NCBI GenBank assembly: GCA_008638375.1 | Contig: CM018041.1 | Coordinates: 14,899,716-14,963,715 of the forward strand | Reading direction: 5' to 3' | Source: Nyssa sinensis | Taxonomy: Eukaryota > Streptophyta > Magnoliopsida > Cornales > Nyssaceae | DNA length: 64,000 nt | Shown: positions 22,611 to 35,250 of the stretch, piece after piece | How the letters are laid out: the number at the start of each line of letters is the position of its first letter | How positions within the stretch are numbered: position 1 is the first letter of the stretch | Position numbers and translations under genes: made by a program | Notes under the pieces: generated by a model | What the model saw: only the letters and a program-made list of their open reading frames with translations | What the model was told of the DNA's origin: nothing | The model's database searches: none

Positions 22611-23149
22611 TATGACAATCACCAAACAATATATATATATATATATATATATAAGGGGAAGTGGAAGGCAAATTTTTCATTAGGAATAAATTAATGTTGC
22701 TACCTCATTATTATTGGAATTGAGCTCACACAATTTAAAAATTCAGGGAACTTTTGAGGTTACAATATTATTCTTGAATCTTAACTTGTAAAAAGTTATT
22801 TTAAGGGACCTTTCACTACTTAACTCTAAAAAAAATTAGTTTGTAACATTTTTTTAAAATTATTTTTTAACATTTTCTATAATTATACGGTTAATTCTCT
22901 AATAATTAAAAATATAAAAAAATAAAATTTATTAATTGATAAAATTATTAATAATTTTCTTTTGACTTGCACTCTTAAAAATGCAATTTTTATATATAAA
23001 AAAAAAAAGACAAAATATAACTTCTGGACAACCAAATTGAAACTTATAACATAATGCCTTTGCTACAAGTTAACGGATTTAAAAATAAAATATTAGACTT
23101 TAGGAATGGCTCAAGTCTCTTCCCAACTCATCCATAGACAAGGGTTCTC

Positions 23150-23372
23150 ATTTCTTATTATTTAAAAATTAATATTTTTTTTTTACTTTTATTTAATATA
23201 TATGCATAGTCACATATATTTTTCTTTTTTAATAATTAATACTATACATAAAATTTTCAACAAAATTATTAATTATTAAGAAATTGAAATATTAATTGTT
23301 TATTACTATAAAATAAAGTTGATTTCTCAAAAAATTATATATAAATAAATATTAATTATTAGAGAGCTGTGT
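23150..23372. repeat. AT-rich repeat, inverted relative to 14063-14370
   Basis: The reverse complement shares 'ctctaataattaatattt' and 'gagaaatcaacttta' with the repeat at 14063. It ends at 'attaattattagagag' (about 23365). No target duplication was identified. Confidence 0.45.
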
Positions 23373-23551
23373 TTTTTAATATCAAAAATGAAAAAAAAAA
23401 AAGGTGAAAGAGACTATTTGGAAAGCTTGTTTTAGAATGTTTTGAATAGACTTTTTGGGAACATATTTCTAAATTATTAAAAGAAGTTCTTAAACAATTC
23501 AAAAATGACATGTTTAAAGAATTGTATCATTTTCATTTTTTATTTGTAGGT

Positions 23552-23760
23552 TCGTCACACCCCGACCTGATTAATTAATAATTAGTTCGCTAATTATTAA
23601 TTAGAAACAAGATAACAAATAATTAAAAAAATTTATCAGGACTTTTTGAGAAAATGCAATGAACAGGTCTTGAACCCTTGACCCAAAAGAGCAAGAAAAC
23701 TTAATCCCAAAAAATTTACTATTTGGCCCACAAGCACTTTTATGCTTTGTTATGCATAAG

Positions 23761-23802
<42 letters not shown>

Positions 23803-26800
23803 TATAATGTACAAATTCTTATTTATCAAAATGAGGTGGCAGCCCCTCATTGGACCACCACACCCACCAATCAAGTTTCATGCAACAAAAGTACCATTTT
23901 TATAATGAAATAAATATGATGTATATAAGTATATAAATATGTACATATATGGGCAGGTGTGTTTGAATATATATATATATATATATATATGAGTATCAAG
24001 TGGTGTGTGTGTGTGTACGATTGTGTGTGTGTGTGTGTAGGATTGAGTGTGAAACACTCAATGGAGAGTGGTGATGGCAGAAGTGGGTGTTGGAGTGTGC
24101 AGAGGGATTTCAGAACATGAGGCAGGTCTGATTTTAGAGAGAGAATAATAAAGAGAGAGAGTATAGAGAGAGAAGGGAGTCAGTGTGAGTGCTACATATA
24201 TACGTGGAGTATTGGGTTAGAAAAGAAAACAAAAGAGGAACTAAGGATCAGGAAGAGGAAGAAGAGGGGACTGAGAGGATCTGGGTCGAGCTTGGAACCG
24301 AAGAGAGAAAAAAGAGCAAAGAGGAAGGTCAAAACTTTTCTCTCACATCTTTCAAATTTTCGGTACAGTCTGATTTGTTTGAGCTTGAAATTTACATGCA
24401 TGATATTAAGGCTTGTAAACTGGAATAGGGCACGAGATCTGGACCTCAAAACAACCCTAGAACCCTGAATCATGAGAAATCCGCCATTGATGACCTCCCA
24501 TACAACAGGTCTGATTCGACCCTAACCAAACCCATTTTGGCTTGCCTATACCTGACCTAGAAGTTGTGGGGATCACAATGCAACAAAAATTAGACGAAAT
24601 GGCCCTAAGACCACAGAGAATCGTCGAGTTGCAGGTCACGGGTTGAAATCCCAACTCTTGATATAGACTAACATTTCACATTTTTGGAATGGGGATTGAA
24701 TATACATGTCACGAGGATCAGTTTAGGCCAAACCACACAAGTTTTGGTGGTGAATTGAGGATTTGCTAGCCAATTACAGGTTCGGCTATCCACCTTGGAC
24801 CGAACCCTTTGAGCTTGATTCAAGGCTCTAAATGAATGCCAAGTTGTTGGAATAACCCCCAGAAGATTAAACCACCCAAAAGCAGTGGAAATCCGTAGCT
24901 AGAAACCCACGAAATTGAAAAATAAAATTCTACAAATTAGGGCAAAACGGGGGGAAGAATAAGGAAGATGATGAACAGTGACTGGGTCGGGTATCGGGTC
25001 AAAACAAACGGGTCGGATCCTGACCGTTTAAAGCGGATCTCAATTAAACAAAACGTTGCCGTTTTGTTTAATAAAGCTGACATCATCACGACGTCAGCAT
25101 GACGTAGTGAAAGGAGGTGAACCGGTTGGTTTAGGAATTTTGGACCGATTCAATTGTTTGAACCCTAAAATCAGGACGGTTCTGAACCCTTATTTTCTGA
25201 AATTAGTTTTGAATCTCAGACTTTCTATCTAATTGCATTTTGACCCCCGATTGATTCTGAATATTTATATTGTGGCCCAGATTTTAAAGGATAAATTCAA
25301 ATAAGCCCCTGGAAAAATAAATAATTAATAAAATAATTTATTTAATTATTTTATTTATTGGATAAAATTACTATTTTACCCTTGGACACTAATTGACTCA
25401 AATGAAGTCCAAATTAAATAAATGAATAATGTATTTCTACTATTTCGGGCATTTCGGACTCAACGGTGGAGTCAAATTGAGAAATTAAATTCCAAAAAAT
25501 AAAGACACTCAAATGGTTAATGACTGTATTACCCCTGATGATACCTAGGGCCAAATAAAAATAAAAGATAGCCTATTTTGATTATTTTGGGCATTCTGGA
25601 CTCAACGGTGGAGTCTAATTTGTGAAACCAAGTTCCGAAAAATATAGACAGGCAATTGGTAAATGACTGAATTGCCCTTAATGATACCTTAGGGTCAATT
25701 AAACATAAAAGATAGTCCTAATTTAACTATGTCGAACACTCTGGACCTAATGGTGAGGTCCATTTTATGAACTGAGGTCCCGAAAATTTAGCTATGGCCT
25801 GTGAAATTACCAAAATGCCCCTAATACTATATGAAGCTCAAATAAAGTCCAAATTGGGCAAAATTGATACCAATAGAAGCCCAAATACTTGTGGACTCAT
25901 ATATATGATTAAATGATGAATCGGGGTCATAATTTTACGAAATGTAAAATGACCAAAATACCCCTAAGCACGGTAAGTGCAAAGTAGAGGCCGAATAAAT
26001 GTCAATCTGATCTAATAAATTATCATAAGCATAATTATGACAATCGAAGGGCTAAATAAGACTCCTGGAACAGTCAACGTGTAAAATGAGAAATGACCAA
26101 TGTGTCCCTGATGATCGAAAGTAGATACCAAATGAAGTCTAAAAGACTTAGAACTCTACATATAAGCTGAATGGGAATATCTTGAGTACCATGGTAGGGT
26201 CCTGGGGCAAGAATGAAAAAATTATCATTTTGCCCCTAAGGGTCAAATAAGCGCTTAATTGATAACGACTGGAGTCAAAATGACTTAAAATATTATTCTG
26301 ACAACTGCTAAGCCTATTTAAGGAATTCAATAACATAAGTTGAAACCCATTGAGTGGGTAATAGGTCAATGAACCTAATTAGGGGATCTAATAGACTCCT
26401 AAGATGATGAATAAGACATGAATGAATAAATTCTGATCTGTTTGTAATTAATGATGATTATTCAGGCTATGCAAGGATATGCTTGAAGTATCTAGAGATC
26501 ATCAGAGTATTTGTAAATGGGGAATATGACACTAAAGAACCGAGGTAAGTAAATCTGAACTTTGTTATGTGGTTCTTCCTCAGCCAGTCACATTTATTTT
26601 CACATGCTGCCAAACTTGTACTCCATCACTACCTGATGTACTTAAATTGAAGCCAATCGACTTGTGGTTATCGGTTATGGCTGTTCTTTGGATTTGACTT
26701 GCTTGCTTGCATCATTGTGAACTTGATCACTGATACTTGAGCATCGTTGTACTATCATGCCATGACATGATCTCGTGATATATCATGTTGATAGAAATCT

Positions 26801-28119
26801 TGTTATTCCACACACTTTATGACTCGTTGATTGTGTTATCAATTGTTTTGTACGGTTGTACATTCCGTGTGGAATTTTATGGATCATGATATTTGGCATG
26901 TACCCGGGGTTGTGCTTAGTCACAATGGCCCATCTATTCACAGATTGTGTGGGGGAAAGACTCTTTGGGGTCTTGTATGTCCTTCGGGACCAGTAGAGAA
27001 AAGAGCTCTAATGCTTTTCAGAGAGCCCGAGGAACTGTGGCGGATCTGAGCATGCGTTTTAGTGGGGTATGCTGGGCCCCGGGTGATTCACGCAATTCTG
27101 GGTTATTAGAACTCGATGATGATTTATTCTTGTATTCGTTGAATGATCATATTCTATGCCCTGTGAATGATCATATTATTGCAATCATGTTATACCTTAC
27201 TCGATGATGATATATCATTGGTACTCGTTGGATGATCATATTCTATGCAAGCATGTTATACTTTTGATTGGCTATCGTAGTTGTTGTGGCAGCAGATTAT
27301 CATGAATGGCTAGATCCCGATTGTTGGATTCATTGTTATTATCTTCTTATATCTTATTTTGGGATAAGCCTTTTGGACCCTCGGGTCATTGTTACCCATC
27401 TTGGTGACTGGCTATGTATTCCTTGTTGCTCATTTGGCTATTGGCTATCTATTATCCCTTTCTCCTATTATTCTTGTAAACTAACCCAGACCCATGACAA
27501 AGCTAGGAATTTACTTACTGAGCTTGTTTAAGCTCATTCCATCTATCTAACATTTTTCAGGTGACAGTATGTGGGATGAAATGAAATGAGATGACTAGTG
27601 GGACTAGTGATGCACAACGATCCACACTAACGATATGAACTCCAAGTTAAAGATCGAACGCAAACACTATAAGGTCAACTTAAAGGTTATGCAACATAAC
27701 ATTACATCATTAGTGATAAGGTTAGCCTAGTATGTCAGATCATTGTAATTGAGTGGTACTCGGAGATATTCTGATTGTTGATCGTTGGAGATGAGTTTAA
27801 TTAGCTGAACTGTATTGGTGTAATTTCCGCTTTAAATAATTCATTGATATAGAATAGGTGCATTAGAGCATGTATATTGATACTTTAGATATATTTGGTG
27901 ATTGATTTTAGACGTGCTCTGATGTGCTTAGATGGATTGCATTTCAATTTAAAAAGGTTTTTAATTTCCGCTGTTTTGACCCTACATTTAGAATGCAATT
28001 CATTGTAAAGTTCAGAGGTTGCCTTTGGTTGGTCGCATTGACGGCGGGAAAAACTGGCAAGGTGGCCAACTGGCATCACGTCCTCGAGATCCGCGTAGGG
28101 TGGGTTTCGGGTCGTTACA
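23552..28119 (+). mobile_element. Solo long LTR 4 (4.6 kb), TSD TAGGT
   Basis: The family start is slightly altered (T-C-GTCACACCCCGACC) and the end is TTTCGGGTCGTTACA. Flanks are TAGGT at 23547-23551 and 28120-28124. This is the longest copy. It has (AT)n tracts (23767, 23968), the palindrome TTGAGTGT-gaa-ACACTCAA (24043-24061), antisense tRNA-like 'cttgaaccc' and 'attgaat' blocks (23673, 24693), repeated 'ctcaacggtgga' and 'aatggtgaggtcc'-type units (25460, 25590, 25750), GAG/GTAAGT at 26544-26550, 'gtatgctgggcccc' at 27068, TTGTTGTGGCAG ending at 27292 and TTTTTCAG/G ending at 27560. No ORF of substance; a solo LTR is inferred. Confidence 0.9.
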
Positions 28120-28124
28120 TAGGT

Positions 28125-28555
28125 TGTGTTTGGTTTAGTTTAGTTTATTGACCGTATTTAATAATTTTTTCACATTTAAAATAAAATTTCTAATTTATTA
28201 AGTATTTGTTTTAATTTATTGATCGTAGTTAATAAATTTGTACTTAATCTAAAATGAATTTTTTGAAATGTGAATTTCGTTTTTCAAAAAATAGTTTCTT
28301 AACACTTGTTAATAACTTATTTAAATATTATACTATTATTTAAATACTTATTAAATATATTTATTTAAATACTTAATAATTTAATTTAAATAATATTTTT
28401 TTATAATTATCTATTTAAATTATATCTTTTTTAAGTCATTCAAACTATATTTCGTAACCCGTTCTAGTTTTTGAATTAAGTAAAAGCTGGTCTAGAAAAG
28501 CGCTGGTCATCATTTCATCAAATTTTAAAATTATATTGATATTAATTTTATTTTT
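28125..28555. other. AT-rich intergenic DNA
   Basis: It begins 'tgtgtttggtttagtttagttt', a phrase that often opens plant MITEs, but no matching inverted end was found. It holds TTTAAATA-type repeats and no ORF. Confidence 0.35.
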
Positions 28556-28930
28556 GAAAATAAACAAAAGTTATCGGGGAACCGGCCGAGTTTGCTTGGA
28601 GGGGTGGAGTGGTAAATTGATGGATTAGCAGGGGTTGAGATCCAACGGTGGCATTTAAAATGTAGCGATTAAAAAAAAAGAGTTGAATGAATGAAAATAG
28701 CGATGAGAGAAAAAGGTAGGAGTGGGACTTCCAATGCCGAGCCGACAGCAAGAATCCGTAAAACAGTGTGACATCGTACGAAGTCTTTTACTGACAGAGG
28801 GTGACGTCAAATTCACCGCTGGATTGCCCCCTCGTGCGGTCACTTTTCCCACTGTTGCATCTTCCCAATCCCCGTCATCGGACCCACCTCCACAAATTTA
28901 ACGTCTTACAATTAACTAACTCTATCATAA
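28556..28930. other. Unique, GC-richer segment with a TGACGTCA site
   Basis: This stands out from its AT-rich surroundings by balanced composition and contains the palindrome tgacgtca at 28802-28809, the core bound by plant bZIP/TGA factors. Overlapping short ORFs of 65-67 codons on the minus strand resemble nothing known. It could be a promoter remnant or a unique intergenic island; no transcript can be inferred. Confidence 0.3.
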
Positions 28931-29139
28931 TCAAACTTTTAACCCAATCAATATTTAATTTAGTACATAGATGATGTTCTGACGGGTCAAATGACACATT
29001 ATTAAAAAATTAATTTTTTTAACCCTAACAAAATTTTTGATCGAAGATTCGGTAATAAATCTTTCATAAAACCATTAATTAGCGTAAGATTCAATCTAAA
29101 ATTAGGATCGGTAAAGCATAGAGCAAACAAAACAATTAT

Positions 29140-29330
29140 TTTAGACTTCACTTAAAAATAAGACCTCAATTTTTAGATATTTATATTATAATCAAATTAG
29201 AAGTTTAAAATTAATAAAAATCTAACTCTATAAAAATGTTTCAAATTTTATATATTTATAATATAATTAAATAGAAGTTTATAGTTAATAAAAATAAAAC
29301 TTTACAAATAAAAAGCCCATAACTATTTTA
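29140..29330. repeat. Diverged tandem pair (about 80 bp), related to 57165-57345
   Basis: Two consecutive units share 'aaattttta(g/t)ata...ttata(a)tata(a)t...aatta(g)aagttta...ttaataaaaat'. A similar pair lies at 57165-57345 ('aaattttatgtctctattatataatc'), inside solo LTR 7, so this is a dispersed repeat with an internal duplication. Confidence 0.45.
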
Positions 29331-29394
29331 TTGACAAAAATGTCATTCCTTGCAAAAACAATGTGAAATTACTGGGCAAGAAAGTTACATTGCC

Positions 29395-29770
29395 ACATCA
29401 TCACTTTTTTTAAAAAAAAATTGAATTTCAAAATTAAATAACTTAAAATATATAAATCTATTATTTATAAATTTTTTAAAAATTGATATCTATCAAACAA
29501 TACTCGTATTACATATAAAATTCTGTCAAGAAAATTCATGTTTTTTAAATAGAGAAATTTCGTTCCGCACATTACTATCCAAAAATTCTTTGTCAAAAAA
29601 ATCTTTGTCCAGAAATTCTCTATCTAAAAATTCTACGTTTGAAAATTCTCTGTCAAAAAAAAAATTGTGAAAGTTTCTTGAAGATCCTAATAAATAGTTT
29701 TTTTTTTTTCTTTCTAGAAAGACAAAAGTTCCTCTAATATACAACAAAACTCGGGAACTGGACTCAATTA
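29395..29770. repeat. Dispersed AT-rich repeat, copy 2, with 18-bp imperfect tandem units
   Basis: Same block order as 21520-22080. At 29575-29665 an about 18-bp unit of the form 'aaaaattct(c/t)tgtc' repeats about five times. Read on the minus strand it encodes a pseudo-repetitive DREFLD/DKEFLD string, which is a by-product of the DNA repeat and no sign of a gene. Confidence 0.5.
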
Positions 29771-30745
29771 ATTTAAAAATTCATAAACTTTTGGGATTTA
29801 AATATTTTACTTCGATCTTAACTCATAGGCACTTATTTTGCGGAATTTTGCACTAATGAACTCATTTTTAAATTTGCATGACGTTTGGCAAATGTATTTA
29901 GAGATGCTCTTAGTACTACTCTTACCACCTATTGTGGTAAAAGAATGGGTGGAATCCCTAACAGTACAGCCATCAATAACAGTAACTCCTAAGAAATTCT
30001 TTTAAGAAGTTGGTCCATAAATTAGGTCAATCAGTATCTGTTATGTGTGGATGAATTATGTGGCTTTAAAAGGAAATTTTTTTCCTATACTTAACCTGTT
30101 AACCTAATCCACCCAAAAAGCAACCGAGAAAAAACAAATAATGTTATTAAAAAATTATTTCATATGTGAACCGAAATTTTAATGGCTAGATAAATATTAA
30201 AATAATTGTAATAAATAAAAAATTAATTTTTATAAAATTTAACAGATAAAATTTATGTTTGTATGTAAGATACCCAAAAATAAGAAGACATATATTTTTT
30301 TTTCTATGCTACAAACTAATCTCTTAGTTAGTGATCTTTATCTATAATTGACAATATAGTAATTTTTCATTAAAAAATTTATCTCATTACATGAAATTAA
30401 TGGTCATTCAAATTTAAATATTAAAAGATTTAAAATTAAAAAAAATTATTTAATCATTCCACTCACATATAAGGAAAAATCTATATGATCTCTAATGAAG
30501 TCCAATGATTCGACTCAAATTTTGAATGGTTATTACATTTATTTGATATTATATAAAAATTTTAAAATTTTATTATTAAACCCACTCAACTTAATTATTT
30601 AAGTTTGAGAAACCAAAGTTACAGTCAACCGATAATATTCAAAAGTGTTGGAAAGATTTTACTCATCATAAATTAAATTTTAAAACAAAAGTTATAGTTC
30701 TATTTTTTGAAATCAATCATTTAATTTTAGTTTTTCATGTGTATT
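29771..30745. other. AT-rich intergenic DNA
   Basis: No gene or bounded element is seen between the dispersed repeat and the copia target duplication. Confidence 0.45.
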
Positions 30746-30750
30746 GAAGT

Positions 30751-31323
30751 TGTTGGATGATTATTTTAAAACAAATATTAGATGTATTTATTTATCATAT
30801 ACCAAAACAATATAAAGAGGAAAAATAATCAATAATATCAAAGAAGAGAATACAAAGAAAATAACAAAAAATTCTAACCTGAGAGAATAGTGAGGTGCGC
30901 CTCCAAGTGTTGTCCTAAAGTCAAAACTCCTCCCCACGTGCGGGTGCTACCAGAAACAATCGGCTCCAAGATACAATCCTATGATCTCACACAAGATGCC
31001 TACTATATACACGTCAACAATAGGTAAAGGTACCGAATCCTTTATCACGTTTCTCATAAAAACAAAAATATATGAAGAAAACTCACAGAAAAAGACAAGA
31101 GAAAGATATTGTAGAAGAGAATCTCAAATGCTTTTTTTTTTTTGTCATATCTTGGAATGATCCAATCCATGGCTTATATAGGCAGCTTCTCCATCAACTA
31201 GTCGTTATAGCCTTTAAGGCTGACATAATACCCATTATAGTCACTTAATGAAATTTTTAATAAAATCATAACAGATAGTAACCCTTAAAATTGAAATATC
31301 CCATTTAATATAAATATTCAACA
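30751..31323 (-). mobile_element. 3' LTR of the copia element
   Basis: Terminal inverted TGTTG/CAACA, 573 bp. On the minus strand a TATA box (CTATATAAGCC) lies at about 31171-31182. It shares 'ctcctccccacgtgc', 'ggctccaagatacaa' and 'ctatgatctcaca' with 41175-41754. Confidence 0.88.
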
Positions 31324-31335
31324 ATCCCCCACTTT
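31324..31335 (-). other. Polypurine tract
   Basis: On the minus strand AAAGTGGGGGAT directly abuts the TGTTG start of the 3' LTR, the expected primer site for plus-strand DNA synthesis. Confidence 0.85.
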
Positions 31336-31989
31336 AAATAAAATAAAACAACAATGAAACTTTCTAAAATCAAGTATATGTAAATAAAAATTATTTGGAC
31401 AACTTTATACTATGCAATGGGTGTAGGTGTCTTCCGACTTGAACCTCACTTAGTGTTAATCAGCTTCTATTTTAAGGATCATAGTGAATTAGGTCTTGAA
31501 CTAGACTCTTTAAACCAAACTTCAACTAGTCAAACACATAGTATAAATGTAGGATTTAAGAGGGGTTAGCGCCATTAATGGCCATGCGTTGATCTTGATT
31601 CTCATGGAACCTTTAGAGAATCGCCCAATTCTCACGTCGCGGCATCACGACAGGTTCCACTTACATGACTCCTCAAGGGGTACATGTGACCAGTACCTCG
31701 CAGGCAAATCCTACCTTGGCCTCATTCAAGGTATTATATAAGCGAGTCCTCCAGAGGTATAATAGAATCACACCTCGTAGTCAAAACCCCTGCCTTGGCA
31801 CTCATAGTGAATAATATCCTTCCTAACGTCACATATCAACAACACTAATGCCATAGGGATGAGCAAGAGAGAATTTCCTCAGAGTAGTTGCTAAATTTGA
31901 GTCATGCAATATGGATTGTTCCTACCCATTAAACATTCTTCACGGGATCTCCAATCACAAAGGTTGGGTTACCTCCCTAGATGACTCCT
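31336..31989 (-). other. 3' untranslated region of the copia element
   Basis: No ORF on the element strand between the RNase H stop and the polypurine tract. The sequence is more balanced in composition than the surrounding intergenic DNA. Confidence 0.5.
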
Positions 31990-32391
31990 TTACGGGTTTA
32001 GGCCCATCTCCCTCGACAATACTAGGACTCCGTTCCTAGACAATCCTTTCGTTAGCTGATCAGCTATATTTTTCTCATATTTCACAAACTTTAAAGATAT
32101 TACATCCTTATTTAGAAAGCTTCTTAAAAATTTATACCTTACCAATATATGCTTGTTCATCATTTTATTTAATTGTGCCTGCCTTACTAAAGCTATCACA
32201 ACTTTACTATCATAATGTATAGCTATTGCAGGCATTGGTTTCTCCACTAAGGATAAGTCTAACAATAGATTTTTAATCCACTCGACCTCAATACATGTTT
32301 TATCTAATGCTATCAATTCAGACTCCATGGTACTCCTTAAAATCAAAGTTTGTTTCTTAGGCCCCCAAGAAATGGCTGCTCCTCCAAGCAT
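31990..32391 (-). pseudogene. Copia RNase H domain
   Basis: 133-codon frame that begins in 'GGAAISWGPKKQT' and continues with 'STMESELIALD' (carrying the conserved glutamate) and 'IHYDSKVVIAL' (conserved aspartate), then 'HILVRYKFLR' and 'NIADQLTKGL', the standard end of copia polyproteins. It overlaps the upstream RT frame at 32343-32391 in a different phase, so a frameshift separates RT and RNase H. In a live element this part would degrade the RNA of the RNA:DNA hybrid. Confidence 0.85.
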
Positions 32392-33541
32392 AATACATAT
32401 CCAGTTGTAAATTTTATATCTAAATTATCAGTGATCCAATTAGCATCACTATATCCTTCCACCACTCTAGGAAAACTTTTATAAAACAAGGAATATCTCA
32501 TTGTTCCTCTCAAATATCTAAACACTCTTTTTGAGGCAACCCAATGAACTTTACTTGGATTATGTGTATACCTACTAAGTCTCCTAATCGCAAAGGTTAT
32601 ATTAGGTCTGGTTTTATTAGCAATATATAATAGTGATCCTATTAATTGGGAATACCTTAATTGGGATATAGGCTCTCCATTATTCTTCATCAAGGGTACA
32701 TTAGGATCATATGGAGTTGTCATGGGCTTTCTGTCAAAATAATTAAACTTTTTTAACATTTTCTCTATTGTACTTGTTTGATTTAAAATAATTTCCTTAG
32801 AAGTTCTCTCTTTAATATTATTCCCAAAATTACATAAGCCTCGCCTAAATTTTTCATATCAAAACTCCTTGAAAGATATACTTTTTTGTCATTAACAATT
32901 TCTAAGTCTGTCCCAAATATTAAAATATCATCAACATAAAGATACAAAATTACATACTCTTTAATACTTTCTTTGTAATATACACATTTGTCATGTTCAT
33001 TTATCTTAAAACCATAATCAAGTATCACTCTATCAAACTTCTCATGCCATTGTTTAGGAGCTTGTTTAAGGCCATAAAGTGATTTGACCAACTTGCATAC
33101 TTTATGTTTTTGACCCATAACTATAAACCCTTTAGGTTGCTCCATATATATCTCTACATCTAAGTCTCCATTTAAAAAAGTAGTCTTAACATCCTTTTGG
33201 TGTATAACTAAGTTATGTACAGAAGGTAAGGCTACTAAAGTTCTAATAGTAGTGATTCTAAATATAGGAGAGTAAGTGTCAAAATAATCTATATCTTTCT
33301 TTTGTGTAAAACCTTTAGTCACTAGTCTAACCTTATATTTATCTATACTCCCATCAAGTTTTAACTTTTTCCTAAACACACATTTACACCCAATAGCCTT
33401 ATTTCCAAGAGGCATATTACTTAACTCCCACTTATGATTTTGAATTATAGATTCTAATTCACTATTAATTACCTCTTTCCAAAATGGAGCGTCTATAGAA
33501 GTTACAACTGCTTTATAAGTATTTGGATCTCCTTCAACCAA
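32343..33541 (-). pseudogene. Copia reverse transcriptase domain (frameshifted)
   Basis: The main frame, 32783-33541, has 'FWKEVINSELESI', 'VRLVTKGFTQK', 'VKTTFLNGDLDVEIYMEQP', 'KSLYGLKQAPKQWHEKFD' and the catalytic 'LYVDDILIFG' with the YVDD box. A shift near 32760-32783 moves to 32343-32759, with 'QLIGSLLYIANKTRPNITFA' and 'KVHWVASKRVFRYLRGT', the thumb/connection region. The catalytic motif survives but the protein cannot be made in one piece. Confidence 0.88.
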
Positions 33542-33795
33542 AAAGGTATATAAAAATCTTCACCAAAGTTCTTTCTTTCTCTAGGCCTTTTACTCATCTT
33601 AAATTATATTAATTTTCCTTGATCATTAGAACTAGTTGAGGATATATCTTTATTTGAAGGAATAAAATAAATAGAAAAGGGTATCTCACTAGTTGATGTA
33701 GAGGGATTTTCAACAATTTGATTTGGGGTTTTATTTTTGCAAGGAAAAATATCTTCAAAATATATGGTATCTCTCAACTCTATTATTATATTCTT

Positions 33796-35055
33796 TTAGA
33801 TGTCATTTATTTCTGAACTTATAACTAAGAATCTATTAGTACTACTATTTTGTGCATATCCTAAGAAAACAATGTCTATAGTCTTATGCCCAGTTTTCTT
33901 TCTTTTAGATTTAGGAATAGCTACTTTAGCTAGACATCTCCACACTTTTAAGATTTTCAAATTAGGTTTTCTTTTTTCCCAAATCTCAAATGGTGTCTTA
34001 TCATTAACTTTCACAGTTACTCTATTTAAGATAAAACATGCAGTTAGAATAGCTTCCCCTCCCACAAATTCTCGGGTAATTCAGAACTTATTAACAATGA
34101 ATTAATCATGTCCATTAAAGTTCTATTTTTTCTCTCAGCTACACCATTAGATTGTGGAGAGTAAGATGGGGTTACTTCATATAAAACCCCATGCTTGTCA
34201 CAAAAATTATTGAGTTCAGTTAAAATATACTCTCCACCTCTGCCAAATCTAAATCTTTTAATTTTTCTCTCTATTGATTTTCAATGATATTCTTATAAAT
34301 CTTAAATTTGTTAAAAACCTCATATTTAGTTTTAATCAAATACAAGAGACAAAATCTTGAACAATCATCAATAAATGTCACAAAATATTTATCCCCAACC
34401 CTAGTAGGTGGTCTATTTGAATCACACATATCACTATGGATTAACTCTAAAAGTTGGGTATTGCAAACAACAGACTTATGTGACTTTTTTGGTTGTTTTG
34501 CCATTAGATTGTGGAGAGTAAGGTGGGGTTACTTCATATAAAACCCCATGCTCGTCACAAAAATTATTGAGTTCAGTTAAAATATACTCTCCACCTCTAT
34601 CAAATATCTCTTAATTTTCTTCTCTAATTGATTTTCAATGATATTCTTATAAATCTTAAATTTGTTAAAAACCTCATATTTAGTTTTAATCAAATACAAG
34701 AGACAAAATTTCGAACAATCGTCAATAAATGTCACAAAATATTTATTCCCAACCCTAGTAGGTGGTCTATTTGAATCACACATATCACTATGGATTAACT
34801 CTAAAAGTTGGTATTGCAAACAATAGACTTATGTGATTTTTTTGTTTGTTTTGCTTGTACACAAACCTCGCATTTATGTTTAAAATTTACTTTGGATTTA
34901 GGAATTAATTCAAGATCCATCAACCTTTTAATTTTCTTTAAATTAACATGCCCTAATCTCCCATGCCATACATTATATGATTCAATATTGAAAACAAAAG
35001 ATGAAATTTTATTATCATTAACAAGAACATTCAATTTAAAAAGACCTTCACTCAC
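33796..35055 (-). pseudogene. Copia GAG-pre-integrase and integrase (rearranged)
   Basis: From the high-coordinate side: a pre-integrase part with 'VWHGRLGHVNLKKIKRLMD' and 'CEVCVQAKQTKKSHKS' (zinc-binding Cys/His residues), the catalytic-core start 'ELIHSDMCDS' and 'FVTFIDDCSKFCLLY' with the two Asp residues, and the later integrase part at 33796-34065 'ILTACFILNRV', 'TPFEIWEKRKPN', 'KVWRCLAKVAIP'. A 357/353-bp tandem duplication (34144-34853) repeats the catalytic-core start and breaks the gene. Confidence 0.85.
34144..34853. repeat. Tandem duplication within the copia integrase
   Basis: 34144-34500 (357 bp) and 34501-34853 (353 bp) both start 'ccattagattgtggagagta' and both end 'tttttttgg/ttgttgttttg'-like. 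They differ at scattered positions and a few indels, so the duplication is not very recent. Confidence 0.92.
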
Positions 35056-35250
35056 ATATCATTTACCAACATATACATTATTCTTTGAAATCATTACCCT
35101 ATTAGACTCCATTACAACTTTAAACCAATGTTGGACTAAGGATAAGCCATTCACTAAATTTTTTCTAATTCTAGGAACATGTCACATATATTTTAAAGTC
35201 AAGATTTTTTCAGAAGTCACCTTTAAATCAATCTCCCCAATTCCATGAAC

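Noticed and set aside
30746..30750. GAAGT is the target duplication both of the copia element (left side) and of solo LTR 5 in its gag.
   Set aside because: A 5-bp match between two independent insertion sites is easily chance, and the element ends and types differ. I do not propose a shared integration preference.
34808..35248. 146-codon plus-strand ORF.
   Set aside because: It is antisense to the integrase/pre-integrase region, a shadow of the copia pol frame.
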